From positions 335 to 64,334 of the forward strand of contig RXJR01000027.1 of the NCBI GenBank assembly GCA_003963305.1: a stretch of 64,000 bases of DNA, read 5' to 3'. Made by a program: the position numbers and the translations under genes. Shown here piece after piece: positions 27,812 to 36,635 of this stretch. This DNA is from Candidatus Melainabacteria bacterium. Lineage in GTDB: Bacteria; Cyanobacteriota; Vampirovibrionia; Obscuribacterales; Obscuribacteraceae. Position 1 is the first letter of the stretch. The number at the start of each line of letters is the position of its first letter. The notes under the pieces are model-generated. The model ran no database searches, was not told the DNA's origin, and saw only the letters and a program-made list of their open reading frames with translations.

Positions 27812-29059
27812 ATGGGCAGGTTAGTTCAAAAATTTGGCGGAGCAACGATAGCGGATCTCGATCGCATTCGGAAAGCCGCAGAAATAGCCGTTAAACAAGC
27901 GTCGGAAGGCAATGAAGTCGTAGCAGTGGTATCAGCCATGGGGCGCAGCAGCGACCACCTGAAAGCGATGGCTGACGAATTGACGGATCAACCGAGCGCG
28001 CGAGAACTTGATGTCTTATTGTCGACTGGTGAACAAGTATCAGGAGCGCTGATGACGATGGCGATTCAATCGCTTGGCTACCAGGCGCGTTCCTTTACCG
28101 GTGCTCAGGCAGGCATTGTCACAGAACACCGCCATGGCATGGCGAGCATCAAAGACGTGCACCCTGAAGCAATCGAAGCCGCACTCAATCGTGGGGAGAT
28201 CGCCGTAGTCGCGGGCTTTCAGGGCATGACCGAAACCAGCGAGATCACCACGCTGGGACCTGGGGGCTCCGATACCACTGCAGTAGCACTGACCGCGGCC
28301 CTCGCCGCGGAGCGATGCGATATATACAGTGACGTAAGGGGAGTGTTCACAGCCGACCCGCAAATCGTCGGTAATGCTCGCTGCTTACCGGCCTTGAGCT
28401 ATGAAGAGATGCTCGAGATGACTTCGTCTGGAACCGACTTGCTCAGCACCAGTTCCCTCGAACTGGCTCTTGACACTCACATTCCCATAAGGGTCAGAGC
28501 CAGTCACAGACCAGACGATCTGGGCACATTAATCACTCACAAATGGGTTGCCCCTGACTATGCCATCTGTGCTGTGTCTGTCGATCGCAATCACGCTTCG
28601 CTAAACCTGACTACCACCACACCTGGTGCGCAGACGCTGGAAGGGGTCTCGAATCTTTTCACACGGCTGCAAGAGTTGAGCATCTCAACAGATATGATGA
28701 TGCTTCTGGCTCGCGAGGATGAACCGTCTCAGGAACTTGCCCTTACCGTTGATCGAAGAGCCATCAATCGCGTCAAAACAATTATCGAGTCGTTATCTGA
28801 AAGCCTCGGCAATCCTAAAGTGACATTCGACACAACCAGCGCCCGCATATCTGTAATCGGCAGACACTTGACTTCGCGAACAGATATCGTAGCCGGGGTC
28901 TTCGCCACGCTACACGCAGCCTCGATTCCTGTGCAATTAGTAGCTACAAGCGATATGCGAGTGACGGTACTTTTACCCGATCAACATGCCGCTGAGGCTG
29001 TGCGATTGATACACAATCGGTTCAAACTCGCCGACTCATCCTCAGCAGCCTTTAACTAG
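27812..29059 (+). CDS. lysC: Aspartate kinase family protein with altered motifs
   Basis: A 415-residue protein that follows monofunctional aspartate kinases over the full length: amino-acid kinase domain, then two ACT domains (EGVSNLFTRLQELSI and ISVIGRHLTSRTDIVAGVFA). The family phosphorylates aspartate for Lys, Met and Thr synthesis. STGEQV, SAMG, FQGMTE and YSDVRGVFTADP are normal. KFGGTS is KFGGAT, TLGRGGSDTT is TLGPGGSDTT, and GA(K/G)VLHPRAVE is GTDLLSTSSLE. Activity may be changed or lost. The ATG at 27812 is chosen over 27788 because family members begin six residues before KFGG. The gene stands alone, with no asd or hom next to it. Confidence 0.83.
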   Translation: MGRLVQKFGGATIADLDRIRKAAEIAVKQASEGNEVVAVVSAMGRSSDHLKAMADELTDQPSARELDVLLSTGEQVSGALMTMAIQSLGYQARSFTGAQAGIVTEHRHGMASIKDVHPEAIEAALNRGEIAVVAGFQGMTETSEITTLGPGGSDTTAVALTAALAAERCDIYSDVRGVFTADPQIVGNARCLPALSYEEMLEMTSSGTDLLSTSSLELALDTHIPIRVRASHRPDDLGTLITHKWVAPDYAICAVSVDRNHASLNLTTTTPGAQTLEGVSNLFTRLQELSISTDMMMLLAREDEPSQELALTVDRRAINRVKTIIESLSESLGNPKVTFDTTSARISVIGRHLTSRTDIVAGVFATLHAASIPVQLVATSDMRVTVLLPDQHAAEAVRLIHNRFKLADSSSAAFN

Positions 29060-29147
29060 AATCAATTTGCTTCTCAGCACCTCTAGAGCGACACTTTTCA
29101 CAGGTCGTCGCGTATAGTAGTGATCGTAGTCTTTGAGAGATAGACAA

Positions 29148-29531
29148 ATGTCCCCAAATTTTGACAATCTGGTAAACAAAGGCAAAGGCTTTTTAAAACA
29201 AGCTGCCGACCAAACAACACGCATCGCGAAAATCGGTAAGCTCAACACGAACGTATTGACACTGCGCTCTGAGAAGGGCAGGCATCTGCAAACGATCGGA
29301 CTGCGCACATATACTCTGTTCACCGAGAACAGCAAGATTGACGGCGTCGTTCTGCAAGAGAAAGTGCGCGACGAAATTGCTCAAATCGAGCGCATCGAAG
29401 GTCGCGTCAAAGAATTAGAAGAAGAGATTGCAGAATTACGCGCCAACACCCACGTCGACGTCACTGATGTCACCGATGATGATGACGATGACGATGAAGA
29501 AGAGCACGAAAAAAGCGATAAGGACAAATAA
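29148..29531 (+). CDS. Small helical protein with acidic tail
   Basis: A 127-residue protein of no family I know. The first part (FDNLVNKGKGFLKQAADQTT) looks amphipathic, the middle has a beta hairpin-like GRHLQTIGLRTYTLF, then a coiled coil (VRDEIAQIERIEGRVKELEE). It ends in a run of Asp and Glu with KSDKDK. The architecture resembles small stress or envelope-linked coiled-coil proteins, but this is only a shape match. The ATG at 29148 is preferred to a TTG at 29133. It lies 88 bases after the aspartate kinase and 88 bases before a TPR gene, all on the plus strand, so a loose operon is possible. Confidence 0.6.
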   Translation: MSPNFDNLVNKGKGFLKQAADQTTRIAKIGKLNTNVLTLRSEKGRHLQTIGLRTYTLFTENSKIDGVVLQEKVRDEIAQIERIEGRVKELEEEIAELRANTHVDVTDVTDDDDDDDEEEHEKSDKDK

Positions 29532-29619
29532 GATCGCCAACAGCCTTCGCAAAAATCAATTGGAATCCAAATAATCCGCAAATAGAAACTGATCACGATA
29601 ACTACGAGAATTTAGAAGC

Positions 29620-30159
29620 ATGAATGGTAAACGAACTCGCAACGAAGTAATCGCTGTTAGTGTAGTGTTGATGCTGTCTCAGTTGCCGGCACTGGCTGAC
29701 GCAATATCACCGGCAATCAAAGGCGACGGAAAACAATACTCGAAAGACGCTGCCAATACGTCTTACTATGGCACGGGTATTTCAGGGCGATTGACCGAAG
29801 CATCCACGCTTCGATTTGAAGGCGAGCAAGAAACAGCAGCTGCCAATCACGACCTCGCAATCAAGAAATTACAGAAAGCTGTTCAGCTGGACCCCGCCGA
29901 TCCGACAGGGCACATTCTTCTGGCGCGAGCACTCTCAGCCAAGGTGCGCTCGTCGTCCAGACCAGACGAAAAACAAATCGCACAGGCGATTGAAGAGTGG
30001 AAATTGATCTGGCACCACGACGCAGATCTGCTCGAACAAGTCGAAGGCAGACGGGAAACACATGCTCTTCAAAAACTGGCCAAAGCGGTAGCAAAATACA
30101 ATCAGGAGCATCCTGCTAATTCGCAGGTAGCAGCCAAAACTTCTACAGATAAGCTTTAA
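29620..30159 (+). CDS. Secreted TPR protein
   Basis: A 179-residue protein with a signal peptide (MNGKRTRNEVIAVSVVLMLS to about ALADA). The mature part has one clear TPR pair (NHDLAIKKLQKAVQLDPADP, GHILLARALSAKV) and a helical C-terminal part (IEEWKLIWHHDADLLEQV). It is likely periplasmic and protein-binding. No catalytic motif is seen. It is the last of three plus-strand genes after the aspartate kinase and converges on ilvE across a low-complexity repeat. Confidence 0.65.
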   Translation: MNGKRTRNEVIAVSVVLMLSQLPALADAISPAIKGDGKQYSKDAANTSYYGTGISGRLTEASTLRFEGEQETAAANHDLAIKKLQKAVQLDPADPTGHILLARALSAKVRSSSRPDEKQIAQAIEEWKLIWHHDADLLEQVEGRRETHALQKLAKAVAKYNQEHPANSQVAAKTSTDKL

Positions 30160-30167
30160 GCAGGGCT

Positions 30168-30292
30168 TGCTGCTTGGGTTTGGCTTCCTGCTTGGGTTTA
30201 GCTTCCTGCTTGGGTTTAGCTTCCTGCTTGGTTTAGCTTCTGCTTGGGATTAGCGTCCGGGCTTTGGGCTTTGGGCTTTGGGCTTTGGGCTT
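30168..30292. repeat. Degenerate 18-bp and 7-bp tandem repeats
   Basis: Between the ends of two convergent genes lie about four decaying copies of an 18-base unit (agcttcctgcttgggttt) and then four to five copies of the 7-base unit gggcttt. On the minus strand the 18-base unit would read Glu-Ala-Lys-Pro-Lys-Gln, like the Lys/Ala-rich tail of IlvE just upstream on that strand, but stops and frame shifts separate them. Confidence 0.85.
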
Positions 30293-30304
30293 GAAGCTTC
30301 AGGC

Positions 30305-31282
30305 TTAGAGCTTGCTAGCGGCCTTTTCCTTGGCGGCAGATTTGCTGGTCGCCTTTCCGTGCACAGGTGTCAGCCACTTGTGATATTTCTCGTTCTCACC
30401 ACGACAGATAGAGATGTAGGTGTCTTTGATCTGGTTAGAAATCGAGCCTGACTTTCCGTCACCTATTTTACGTTTGTCCACTTCAATAATAGGTGCGATC
30501 TGAGCCCCGGTACCGCAGAAGAAGAGTTCGTCAGCAGTGTAGAGTTCGCTTCGATCTACTGTGCGAGAGACGGTCTTCAATCCCAACTCTTGTTCCGCCA
30601 ACTCCATGATGCTACTGCGGGTGATGCCCTCAAGAATATTCTCTGTAGTCGGTGTCGTAATCAATTGTCCACGCTTGACCATGAAAAGGTTCATGGCACT
30701 GCCTTCAGAGACGTGTCCGTTCTCAGAAAGCACTATGCACTCATCAAAGCCGGCCATGACAGCATCTGTCTTTGCCAGAGCGGTATTGGCATATGCTCCG
30801 ACAATTTTAGCTCTTGCCGGTATAGCGTTATCTTCAACTCGCCGCCAGCTTGAGATTTGAACTTTCAGTCCTTCGGCACCATGAAAGTAATCGCCAAAGG
30901 GGACAGTGAATATACAAACGTCGCTAGGATTGTTATCGAGACTCGGACCCACTCTGTGAGCAGTCTTATAGGCAGCCGGTCTGATATAGGTGTCCGTGGT
31001 CGGGGCATTGCGCTTCAAAAGCTCGACAACAATGTTGCAGAGCTCATCAACTGAGTACTTCGGCTCAAGATACATGATTTTCATGCTGTCCTTCATGCGC
31101 TCGAAGTGCTCACGCAACCGGAAAATGAACAACTCCTCCTGCTTGGCGTTCCAGTAAGCTCGGATGCCTTCAAAAACAGCCGTGCCGTACATGAAAGAGT
31201 GATTCATGATGTTGATGTTGGCCTCTTCGATCGGTACGAAGTTACCTTTGAAGTATGCCAACGATTTGTTATCAGTTTCCAT
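30305..31282 (-). CDS. ilvE: Branched-chain amino acid aminotransferase
   Basis: A 325-residue fold-type IV PLP enzyme. It makes or breaks Val, Leu and Ile by exchange with glutamate. Seen: MNHSFMYGTAVFEGIRAYW with the substrate-binding Tyr and Arg, the PLP Lys in PARAKIVGAYANTALAK, and the phosphate site SENGHVSEGSAMNLFMV. The last 20 residues (GKATSKSAAKEKAASKL) are a Lys/Ala-rich tail beyond the usual end, and eroded repeats of similar composition follow the stop. GAGG five bases before the ATG supports the start. A lipoprotein gene lies upstream on the same strand. Confidence 0.93.
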   Translation of the reverse strand: METDNKSLAYFKGNFVPIEEANINIMNHSFMYGTAVFEGIRAYWNAKQEELFIFRLREHFERMKDSMKIMYLEPKYSVDELCNIVVELLKRNAPTTDTYIRPAAYKTAHRVGPSLDNNPSDVCIFTVPFGDYFHGAEGLKVQISSWRRVEDNAIPARAKIVGAYANTALAKTDAVMAGFDECIVLSENGHVSEGSAMNLFMVKRGQLITTPTTENILEGITRSSIMELAEQELGLKTVSRTVDRSELYTADELFFCGTGAQIAPIIEVDKRKIGDGKSGSISNQIKDTYISICRGENEKYHKWLTPVHGKATSKSAAKEKAASKL

Positions 31283-31334
31283 TGCGCCTCACAGAGTGAT
31301 GTTTGATGTTTGGTGATTGGTTTATTCGGGGATT

Positions 31335-31811
31335 CTATGCGTCTGGTTTCTTACTGTCACAAAAACGAATGCGATCAACAACAGCTTGTCGCTGGCCCGC
31401 ATCTGGCTTCAAGTCCAGAAACCGGCTGAATGCTTTGGATGCGTTGTCCCATTCCTGGTCGCTTTCACAGACTGTGCCAAGCTCGTACCAGGCATCAGCC
31501 AGTGTAGGCTCGAGCTGCACCGCTGTGCGAAACTCAGCCTTAGCTTCACTGTATTTAGTCAATCGCTTCAGGCATTTGCCAATGCCGAGGTGGCACTGAC
31601 CTGAGTTGGGATATTTAGCCGACTGCTTCTGGAAGAATGCCAGCGCCGTTTCGGTATTACCCATGGTGAGTTGGTTATATCCGCTGCTCAGAGCCTTATT
31701 CCAATCTGCCGGGTCCTTACCAAACGATGGCAGACTGAAGCAGCCTGCCATCGTTATCGTGATTGGAATGAGAACTGCGCCGCGGAGTCTGGAGTTAAAT
31801 GAGGAAATCAT
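31335..31811 (-). CDS. TPR lipoprotein
   Basis: A 158-residue protein. The N-terminus is a lipoprotein signal (hydrophobic LIPITIT followed by MAGC), so the mature Cys is about residue 24. Three TPR units follow (YNQLTMGNTETALAFFQKQS, YSEAKAEFRTAVQLEPTLAD, WDNASKAFSRFLDLKPDAGQ). It is probably tethered to the outer or inner membrane and binds other envelope proteins. AAAGGA nine bases before the ATG supports the start. It follows the CsgG-like gene by 29 bases on the same strand, suggesting one transcript. Confidence 0.75.
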   Translation of the reverse strand: MISSFNSRLRGAVLIPITITMAGCFSLPSFGKDPADWNKALSSGYNQLTMGNTETALAFFQKQSAKYPNSGQCHLGIGKCLKRLTKYSEAKAEFRTAVQLEPTLADAWYELGTVCESDQEWDNASKAFSRFLDLKPDAGQRQAVVDRIRFCDSKKPDA

Positions 31812-31840
31812 TTTATTTGTCCTTTTCCGCTTTGTCGCCC

Positions 31841-32935
31841 TTACTTAGTTTTCTTGGGTGGTGCCAACACGGTTCCGGTCGCGCTTATTGAGCGAATCGG
31901 AGCGATATCGCTGCCGGGCACCGGTTGTACAACAATTGCCGAGACATCTGTCGTTACCTTAGCCACGTTATCACCGACTTTTACTCCGGAACCTTTAGTG
32001 ATGTTACCGGTGGAATTGTCTGCTTCAACACTGCTCAACTTGATGATGGCAATTGTGTTTGTCAGCTCTTTCAAGACCTTACCGCTGGTTGGGTCTTTAA
32101 TAGTCTTGTAAGCACGTTGCACTTGCAAGTTATCTCCGGCAGCAAGACCGTTAACCTTGCCCAGGTTGACGATAACCTGAGTACCGGTCACATCTGCAAT
32201 CTTTCCAGTTACGTTCTGAGCAGCAAGCGATTGATTGTCGGGAATTTTTGCAGCCAGAGCATCGAGCTGCGATCCGAGCGAATCAACTGCCTGCATTGTG
32301 GCTTCACCAGCAATGGAGGTGGCAAAGTCAGAGGAGCCCATGTCGAAACCGGCGCCGCCACCGAACAGAGATACACCTTTTCTCAGTGATTCACCTGTTC
32401 CATGTACAGAGCCGAGAATTTCTCCGGTTGTGACGTCGATGATGCGAGCATCAACTGCCACCTTAACCGTGCTCTTGTGGCTGCTGGCGCCACCGAACAT
32501 GCTCAAGTAGCCACCGTAGGGCACATATCCCAGTGCACCAACTGCGCCACTAGCACTGGTCGATTTCGACTCGAAACCGAACTGTGTGACAGTTCCCACA
32601 ACCATCGCATCGATGCTCAACAGTTTACCGATTTTGATAGCTGTTTGCGGATCGGCGCGGTCGCTGACTGAAAAATTCTGTTCTTTCAAAATTGAGTCGA
32701 GCATCTGTCTGTCGACCACTGAGTACGTCCCATCGTTAACCAGCTTGGTGATAAGCAAGCTGACGATACCTTTACCTACGTCGTAAGTGCCAACTTGACC
32801 ACCTTGTACCGCGCCATAATCGAAAGGCATGATAGCAATGCGTCTTTTTGCACCAGCCATCGCTGTCTGCGGCATTACGAGGTTTACAACGAAAAGAAGT
32901 GCGATAAGCATTGCACTGGTTTTGCGCGTATTCAT
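31841..32935 (-). CDS. CsgG-like secreted protein
   Basis: A 364-residue protein with a signal peptide (MNTRKTSAMLIALLFVVNLV to AMA). The CsgG fold is seen in RRIAIMPFDY, GKGIVSLLITKLVNDGTYSVVDRQ, KIGKLLSIDAMVVGTVTQFG and ARIIDVTTGEILGSVHGTGES. A second part after about residue 230 (NVTGKIADVTGTQVIVNLGK) resembles small beta-barrel domains found after CsgG in other bacteria. Unlike curli CsgG there is no lipobox Cys. The ORF can extend to a GTG at 32992, but the signal peptide begins at the ATG at 32935. It could be a pore or an envelope assembly factor; no curli subunit genes are in the window. Confidence 0.75.
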   Translation of the reverse strand: MNTRKTSAMLIALLFVVNLVMPQTAMAGAKRRIAIMPFDYGAVQGGQVGTYDVGKGIVSLLITKLVNDGTYSVVDRQMLDSILKEQNFSVSDRADPQTAIKIGKLLSIDAMVVGTVTQFGFESKSTSASGAVGALGYVPYGGYLSMFGGASSHKSTVKVAVDARIIDVTTGEILGSVHGTGESLRKGVSLFGGGAGFDMGSSDFATSIAGEATMQAVDSLGSQLDALAAKIPDNQSLAAQNVTGKIADVTGTQVIVNLGKVNGLAAGDNLQVQRAYKTIKDPTSGKVLKELTNTIAIIKLSSVEADNSTGNITKGSGVKVGDNVAKVTTDVSAIVVQPVPGSDIAPIRSISATGTVLAPPKKTK

Positions 32936-33099
32936 CTTTATGTATTCTCTCCCTACCAAATTTGGAGTGGTTTTTCGTTTGCCGCTGCGCACGGCTAAAA
33001 CGCAGGCACTAGCCTAGAAGTTTACTGGATTGACGCCGGAGAATAGGAGGTTTTTATGTTAAGACTGCGACTGGCACAGCTTTCCAGGTTAAGTTCTCA

Positions 33100-33777
33100 C
33101 TAATGTGCAGCGGCCTTGTGGGCTTTAGAAACGGGTTTCGGCTTGGCATCCCGCTGCATTTCCAGCTTTCTTTTCAATTGCTGAACGGCCGCGAAGTGAG
33201 GCGTATCTGGACTGATCGGTCGTAACAAAGCGATAGCTTCATCAAACTTGCGCTCTTGACCCAATCTGGTTGCTTTGATCATGCGCTCGCGAGTTTCCAT
33301 TTCAATTTCAACAGCCTGTTGAATCGGACCCACGGCGCGATCTGCCAGACCGCCGATGACGTCTTGCACCGCGTTGTCGACAAGCTTTTTGTTCAACTGG
33401 GCGCCCGGAGTGAGCGAAAAGTCCTGGTTATATTTCTGCAACGAGACCGTATTGATGATATGTCCGTTCGTCGTTTTAGTGGTCACAGTGCCGTTGTAGC
33501 GAATTTGACCACTATTTTGATCGAGCATCTCTTTGATGTTGCAAACGACGTACCAGTCTGGATTGACGGTACTCAGGGCAACATCTTGATTGCTCTGCAA
33601 CTGCCCGTTGATGCGGTCACAGACTTCTTGTTCTTGACCGGAGCCCCCACCGGGCACTACCGCGATGCGTACAGGAGGTGCATCAGCAAAAGCTGGACCG
33701 GCGCAGGTGAGAGCTGCCAGGCACAGCCCCATGCACCAGTAGACGATTCTTCTGGCTTCCGACCAGTTAAAAGCCAT
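33100..33777 (-). CDS. Secreted protein, possible CsgG-operon partner
   Basis: A 225-residue protein with a signal peptide (to about PAFADA). The mature part starts with VRIAVVPGGGSGQEQEVCDR, a strand and turn like the start of CsgG-type domains, and has a second Cys in WYVVCNIKEM that could pair with the first. A helical region (IQQAVEIEMETRERMIKATR) and a TPR-like end (RKFDEAIALLRPISPDTPHF) follow, then a Lys-rich tail. A near-perfect AGGAGG seven bases before the ATG fixes the start. It lies 164 bases upstream of the CsgG-like gene on the same strand. I infer the two act together in the periplasm. Confidence 0.65.
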   Translation of the reverse strand: MAFNWSEARRIVYWCMGLCLAALTCAGPAFADAPPVRIAVVPGGGSGQEQEVCDRINGQLQSNQDVALSTVNPDWYVVCNIKEMLDQNSGQIRYNGTVTTKTTNGHIINTVSLQKYNQDFSLTPGAQLNKKLVDNAVQDVIGGLADRAVGPIQQAVEIEMETRERMIKATRLGQERKFDEAIALLRPISPDTPHFAAVQQLKRKLEMQRDAKPKPVSKAHKAAAH

Positions 33778-33805
33778 TCTCTATCCTCCTGAAATACGCT
33801 CGTAA

Positions 33806-33823
33806 AGCAGGCAGCTGCCTGCT
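33806..33823. promoter_or_regulatory. 18-bp perfect palindrome
   Basis: AGCAGGCAGCTGCCTGCT is fully self-complementary. It lies 29 bases upstream of the ATG at 33777 and downstream of the alaS stop, in the 164-base gap. It could be an operator for the secreted-protein gene or a hairpin in the alaS 3' region. Confidence 0.45.
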
Positions 33824-33941
33824 CAGCTTACTGGGGTAAGTCAGCCGGATGCAATCAAACAGCCCGGCTATCCTCTTATCGGGCGGTCAACTCCGGCTTA
33901 ATTAACGAAGTTCAACCCAACAATTACGGACGCATTTGATC

Positions 33942-36635
33942 TTAACCGGATTTCTCCGCGAGGGCTTGCTTGAGTTGTGAGAAAGCAGCTCCGATTTTGC
34001 TTGGATCTTTGCCGCCAGCCTGCGCCACCTGAGGCTTTCCGCCTCCGCCTCCACCGCAGACAGCTGCGAAATCCTTAACTAAATTACCTGCACTTATCCC
34101 ATCTTTAACAAGCGGGTCGGCCACACCTGCTGCAATAGAGACTTTATCGGGTCCGGAAGCAGAGGCGAGCAAAACGACCGTAGCGTTGCTCTGATTTCTC
34201 ATTTTTTCTACTGCACTCTTCAATCCTTCAGGAGTCATGCCAGGCAATTCTCCAGCGATCAAATCGATGCGCCCCAGTTTCTCAGGACGCAAGCTGGAAA
34301 CCCGCACCAGAGCGAGTTCTTCTTCACGCGATTGCAAAACTTTGTCTTTTTGCTTCAACTGCTCTTGCAGTCTTTCAATTTGAGCTGCCAGGTCAGCCGG
34401 CTTGACTCGCAAGATGCCTGAGGCATCGTTGAGAACAGACATGCTCTGAGCAATGTGATTCCAGGCAGCCGGTCCGGCCAGCGCCTCGACGCGTCTGACA
34501 CCAGATGCGATACTGCCTTCAGAGATGATCTTAATCGGTCCGATCTCACCCGTGCTCGAGACATGAGTGCCACCACAGAACTCCAGACTGACATCGCCCA
34601 TCTTCAAGACGCGCACGATATCACCGTACTTTTCGCCAAACATGGCGACAGCTCCAGTCTTCTTAGCTTCGTCGAGCGGCATCTCTTCAGTGATTACAGG
34701 ATAGTTGCTGCGTACCCATTCGTTCATAACCGATTCGACTTTCTTCAATTCGGCGGCAGTCGGCTGGCGCTCGAATGAGAAGTCGAAGCGCATCGTCTGT
34801 GGACCGACCTGCGAACCAGCCTGAGCCACGTGGCTGCCAAGCAACTGCCTGATGGCAGCGTGGAATATGTGGGCAGCGCTATGGTGCAGCATAGTCGCAG
34901 TGCGCCGTTCACGGTCGACGCTGGCGGTGAGTTCCTGACCGGGCTCAATCAAGCCGGACATAGCGCGCACTTTGTGCACGTGGAGACCTTCGTGCTTTTT
35001 GGTATCAAGCACATTCAGACGAGCGTCACGATTTTCCAACACACCGGTATCGCCAACCTGTCCACCTGATTCAGCATAGAACGGTGTCTCGCTCAAGACA
35101 ACCTCGACTTCTTCGCCCTCTTCTGCATGGTCGACGAGTTTGCCGTCTTTGACGATAGCAAGCACGTTTCCTGGCGATTCGAGAGTTTTATAGCCTGTAA
35201 ATTTCGTCTTTCCGTGTTCTTTCAAAACCTTTCCGAAAGCTTCGTCACCGGCAATGATGACGTTGAATTTGCTTCCTGCAGAAGCTTCTTCATGAGCTTT
35301 TCTCGCTTCAGCAAATCCAGCCATGTCAACGGTCTTCTTGTGCTCATCTGCAATCTCGCGAGTCAGCTCGATTGGAAATCCATAAGTCGAGTAGAGATTG
35401 AAAGCATCTTTGCCCGGAATTTCGGCAGCATCGCCCTCCAGCAATTCATTCAGCAACGTCATACCGCGGTCGATTGTCTTTGCAAAACGTTCTTCTTCGT
35501 CTTTGATCACTTGCGCGATCAACTGCTCATTACGCAATTCGGGATAATGCGAGCCGTAGAGCTCCACCACCTTTGGTACCAACTTGTAGATGAACGGTTC
35601 GGTAATTCCGAGCAAACGACCGAAGCGAGCGGCTCTGCGCAAAATGAAACGCAAAACATAACCACGACCGATATTGCTCGTACGCACTCCGTCAGCAACC
35701 AGGAAAGTGACTGCACGAGTGTGATCGGAAATGATTTTCAAGTAACTATCGCGCTTAACCTCGGGCTTGACCCAATCTGCAGCTCTCGGAACGCCGCCTG
35801 TATACTCGACCCCGGCAAGTTTCGCCGCCTCTTGCAAGATTGGAAAGAACAGATCAGTTTCGTAGTTGTTGTCCTTTTTCTGCAGAATCAAAGCAACACG
35901 TTCGAGCCCTGAGCCGGTATCAACGTTCTTCTTCGCCAGTTGGGAGAAATTGCCGTTTTCATCTTTGAACATTTCCATGAAAACGAGATTCCAGAACTCC
36001 AGATAGCGGTCGCAATCGCAAATCCCGATGCCGCATTTGGCAGGATCAGAGCTGCATCCAAATTGCTCGCCGCGATCGTAATAGATCTCAGAACAGGGTC
36101 CACATGGGCCTGTTGGTCCAGGCGGTCCCCAGAAGTTGTCCGACCGACCCATTCTGATGATGCGCTCGGCTGGCAAACCTACAGTCTTGTTCCAGATTTC
36201 GAATGCTTCCTCGTCTGGATCGTTTTTGTCATCACCTTTGAATATAGTGACGTACAGCTGCTCTGCTTCAAGTCCGAGATCTTTGGTTACAAATTCCCAG
36301 GCCCATGGAATCACTTCTTTCTTGAAGTAATCGCCGAAACTAAAATTGCCGAGCATTTCGAAAAAGCTGTGGTGACGAGCGGTTCTGCCTACATTTTCGA
36401 TATCTGAGTCTTTTCCACCGGCGCGAGCACACTTCTGAACCGTGACAGCGCGTGGAGGCTCAGGAGCAGGCGCCTGCCCGAGAAAAATGGGCACAAATTG
36501 CACCATTCCGGCTGATGTCAAAAGCAACGTCGGATTGTCAGGAATCAAACTGGAGCTGGGCAAGTGGGCATGACCGCGCTTATCACGGAAATACTCGATA
36601 AACTTGTCTCTTATTTGCGACCCTGACAGTGGCAT
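33942..36635 (-). CDS. alaS: Alanyl-tRNA synthetase
   Basis: An 897-residue class II synthetase that charges tRNA-Ala. Domains in order: catalytic core with HAHLPSSSLIPDNPTLLLTSAGM, NVGRTARHHSFFEMLGNFSFGDYFK and FWGPPGPTGPCGPCSEIYYD; tRNA-recognition helices; editing domain with HHSAAHIFHAA and the zinc CGGTH; and the C-Ala domain with a Gly run (VCGGGGGGKP). Length is typical (about 875). The ORF can extend to 36737, but the family start MPLSGSQIRDKFIEYF and GGAG before the ATG at 36635 show that the first 34 codons are not translated. It is divergent from nadK. Confidence 0.97.
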   Translation of the reverse strand: MPLSGSQIRDKFIEYFRDKRGHAHLPSSSLIPDNPTLLLTSAGMVQFVPIFLGQAPAPEPPRAVTVQKCARAGGKDSDIENVGRTARHHSFFEMLGNFSFGDYFKKEVIPWAWEFVTKDLGLEAEQLYVTIFKGDDKNDPDEEAFEIWNKTVGLPAERIIRMGRSDNFWGPPGPTGPCGPCSEIYYDRGEQFGCSSDPAKCGIGICDCDRYLEFWNLVFMEMFKDENGNFSQLAKKNVDTGSGLERVALILQKKDNNYETDLFFPILQEAAKLAGVEYTGGVPRAADWVKPEVKRDSYLKIISDHTRAVTFLVADGVRTSNIGRGYVLRFILRRAARFGRLLGITEPFIYKLVPKVVELYGSHYPELRNEQLIAQVIKDEEERFAKTIDRGMTLLNELLEGDAAEIPGKDAFNLYSTYGFPIELTREIADEHKKTVDMAGFAEARKAHEEASAGSKFNVIIAGDEAFGKVLKEHGKTKFTGYKTLESPGNVLAIVKDGKLVDHAEEGEEVEVVLSETPFYAESGGQVGDTGVLENRDARLNVLDTKKHEGLHVHKVRAMSGLIEPGQELTASVDRERRTATMLHHSAAHIFHAAIRQLLGSHVAQAGSQVGPQTMRFDFSFERQPTAAELKKVESVMNEWVRSNYPVITEEMPLDEAKKTGAVAMFGEKYGDIVRVLKMGDVSLEFCGGTHVSSTGEIGPIKIISEGSIASGVRRVEALAGPAAWNHIAQSMSVLNDASGILRVKPADLAAQIERLQEQLKQKDKVLQSREEELALVRVSSLRPEKLGRIDLIAGELPGMTPEGLKSAVEKMRNQSNATVVLLASASGPDKVSIAAGVADPLVKDGISAGNLVKDFAAVCGGGGGGKPQVAQAGGKDPSKIGAAFSQLKQALAEKSG

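Noticed and set aside
35127-35912. 261-residue plus-strand frame
   Set aside because: Antisense to alaS, whose protein sequence is certain.
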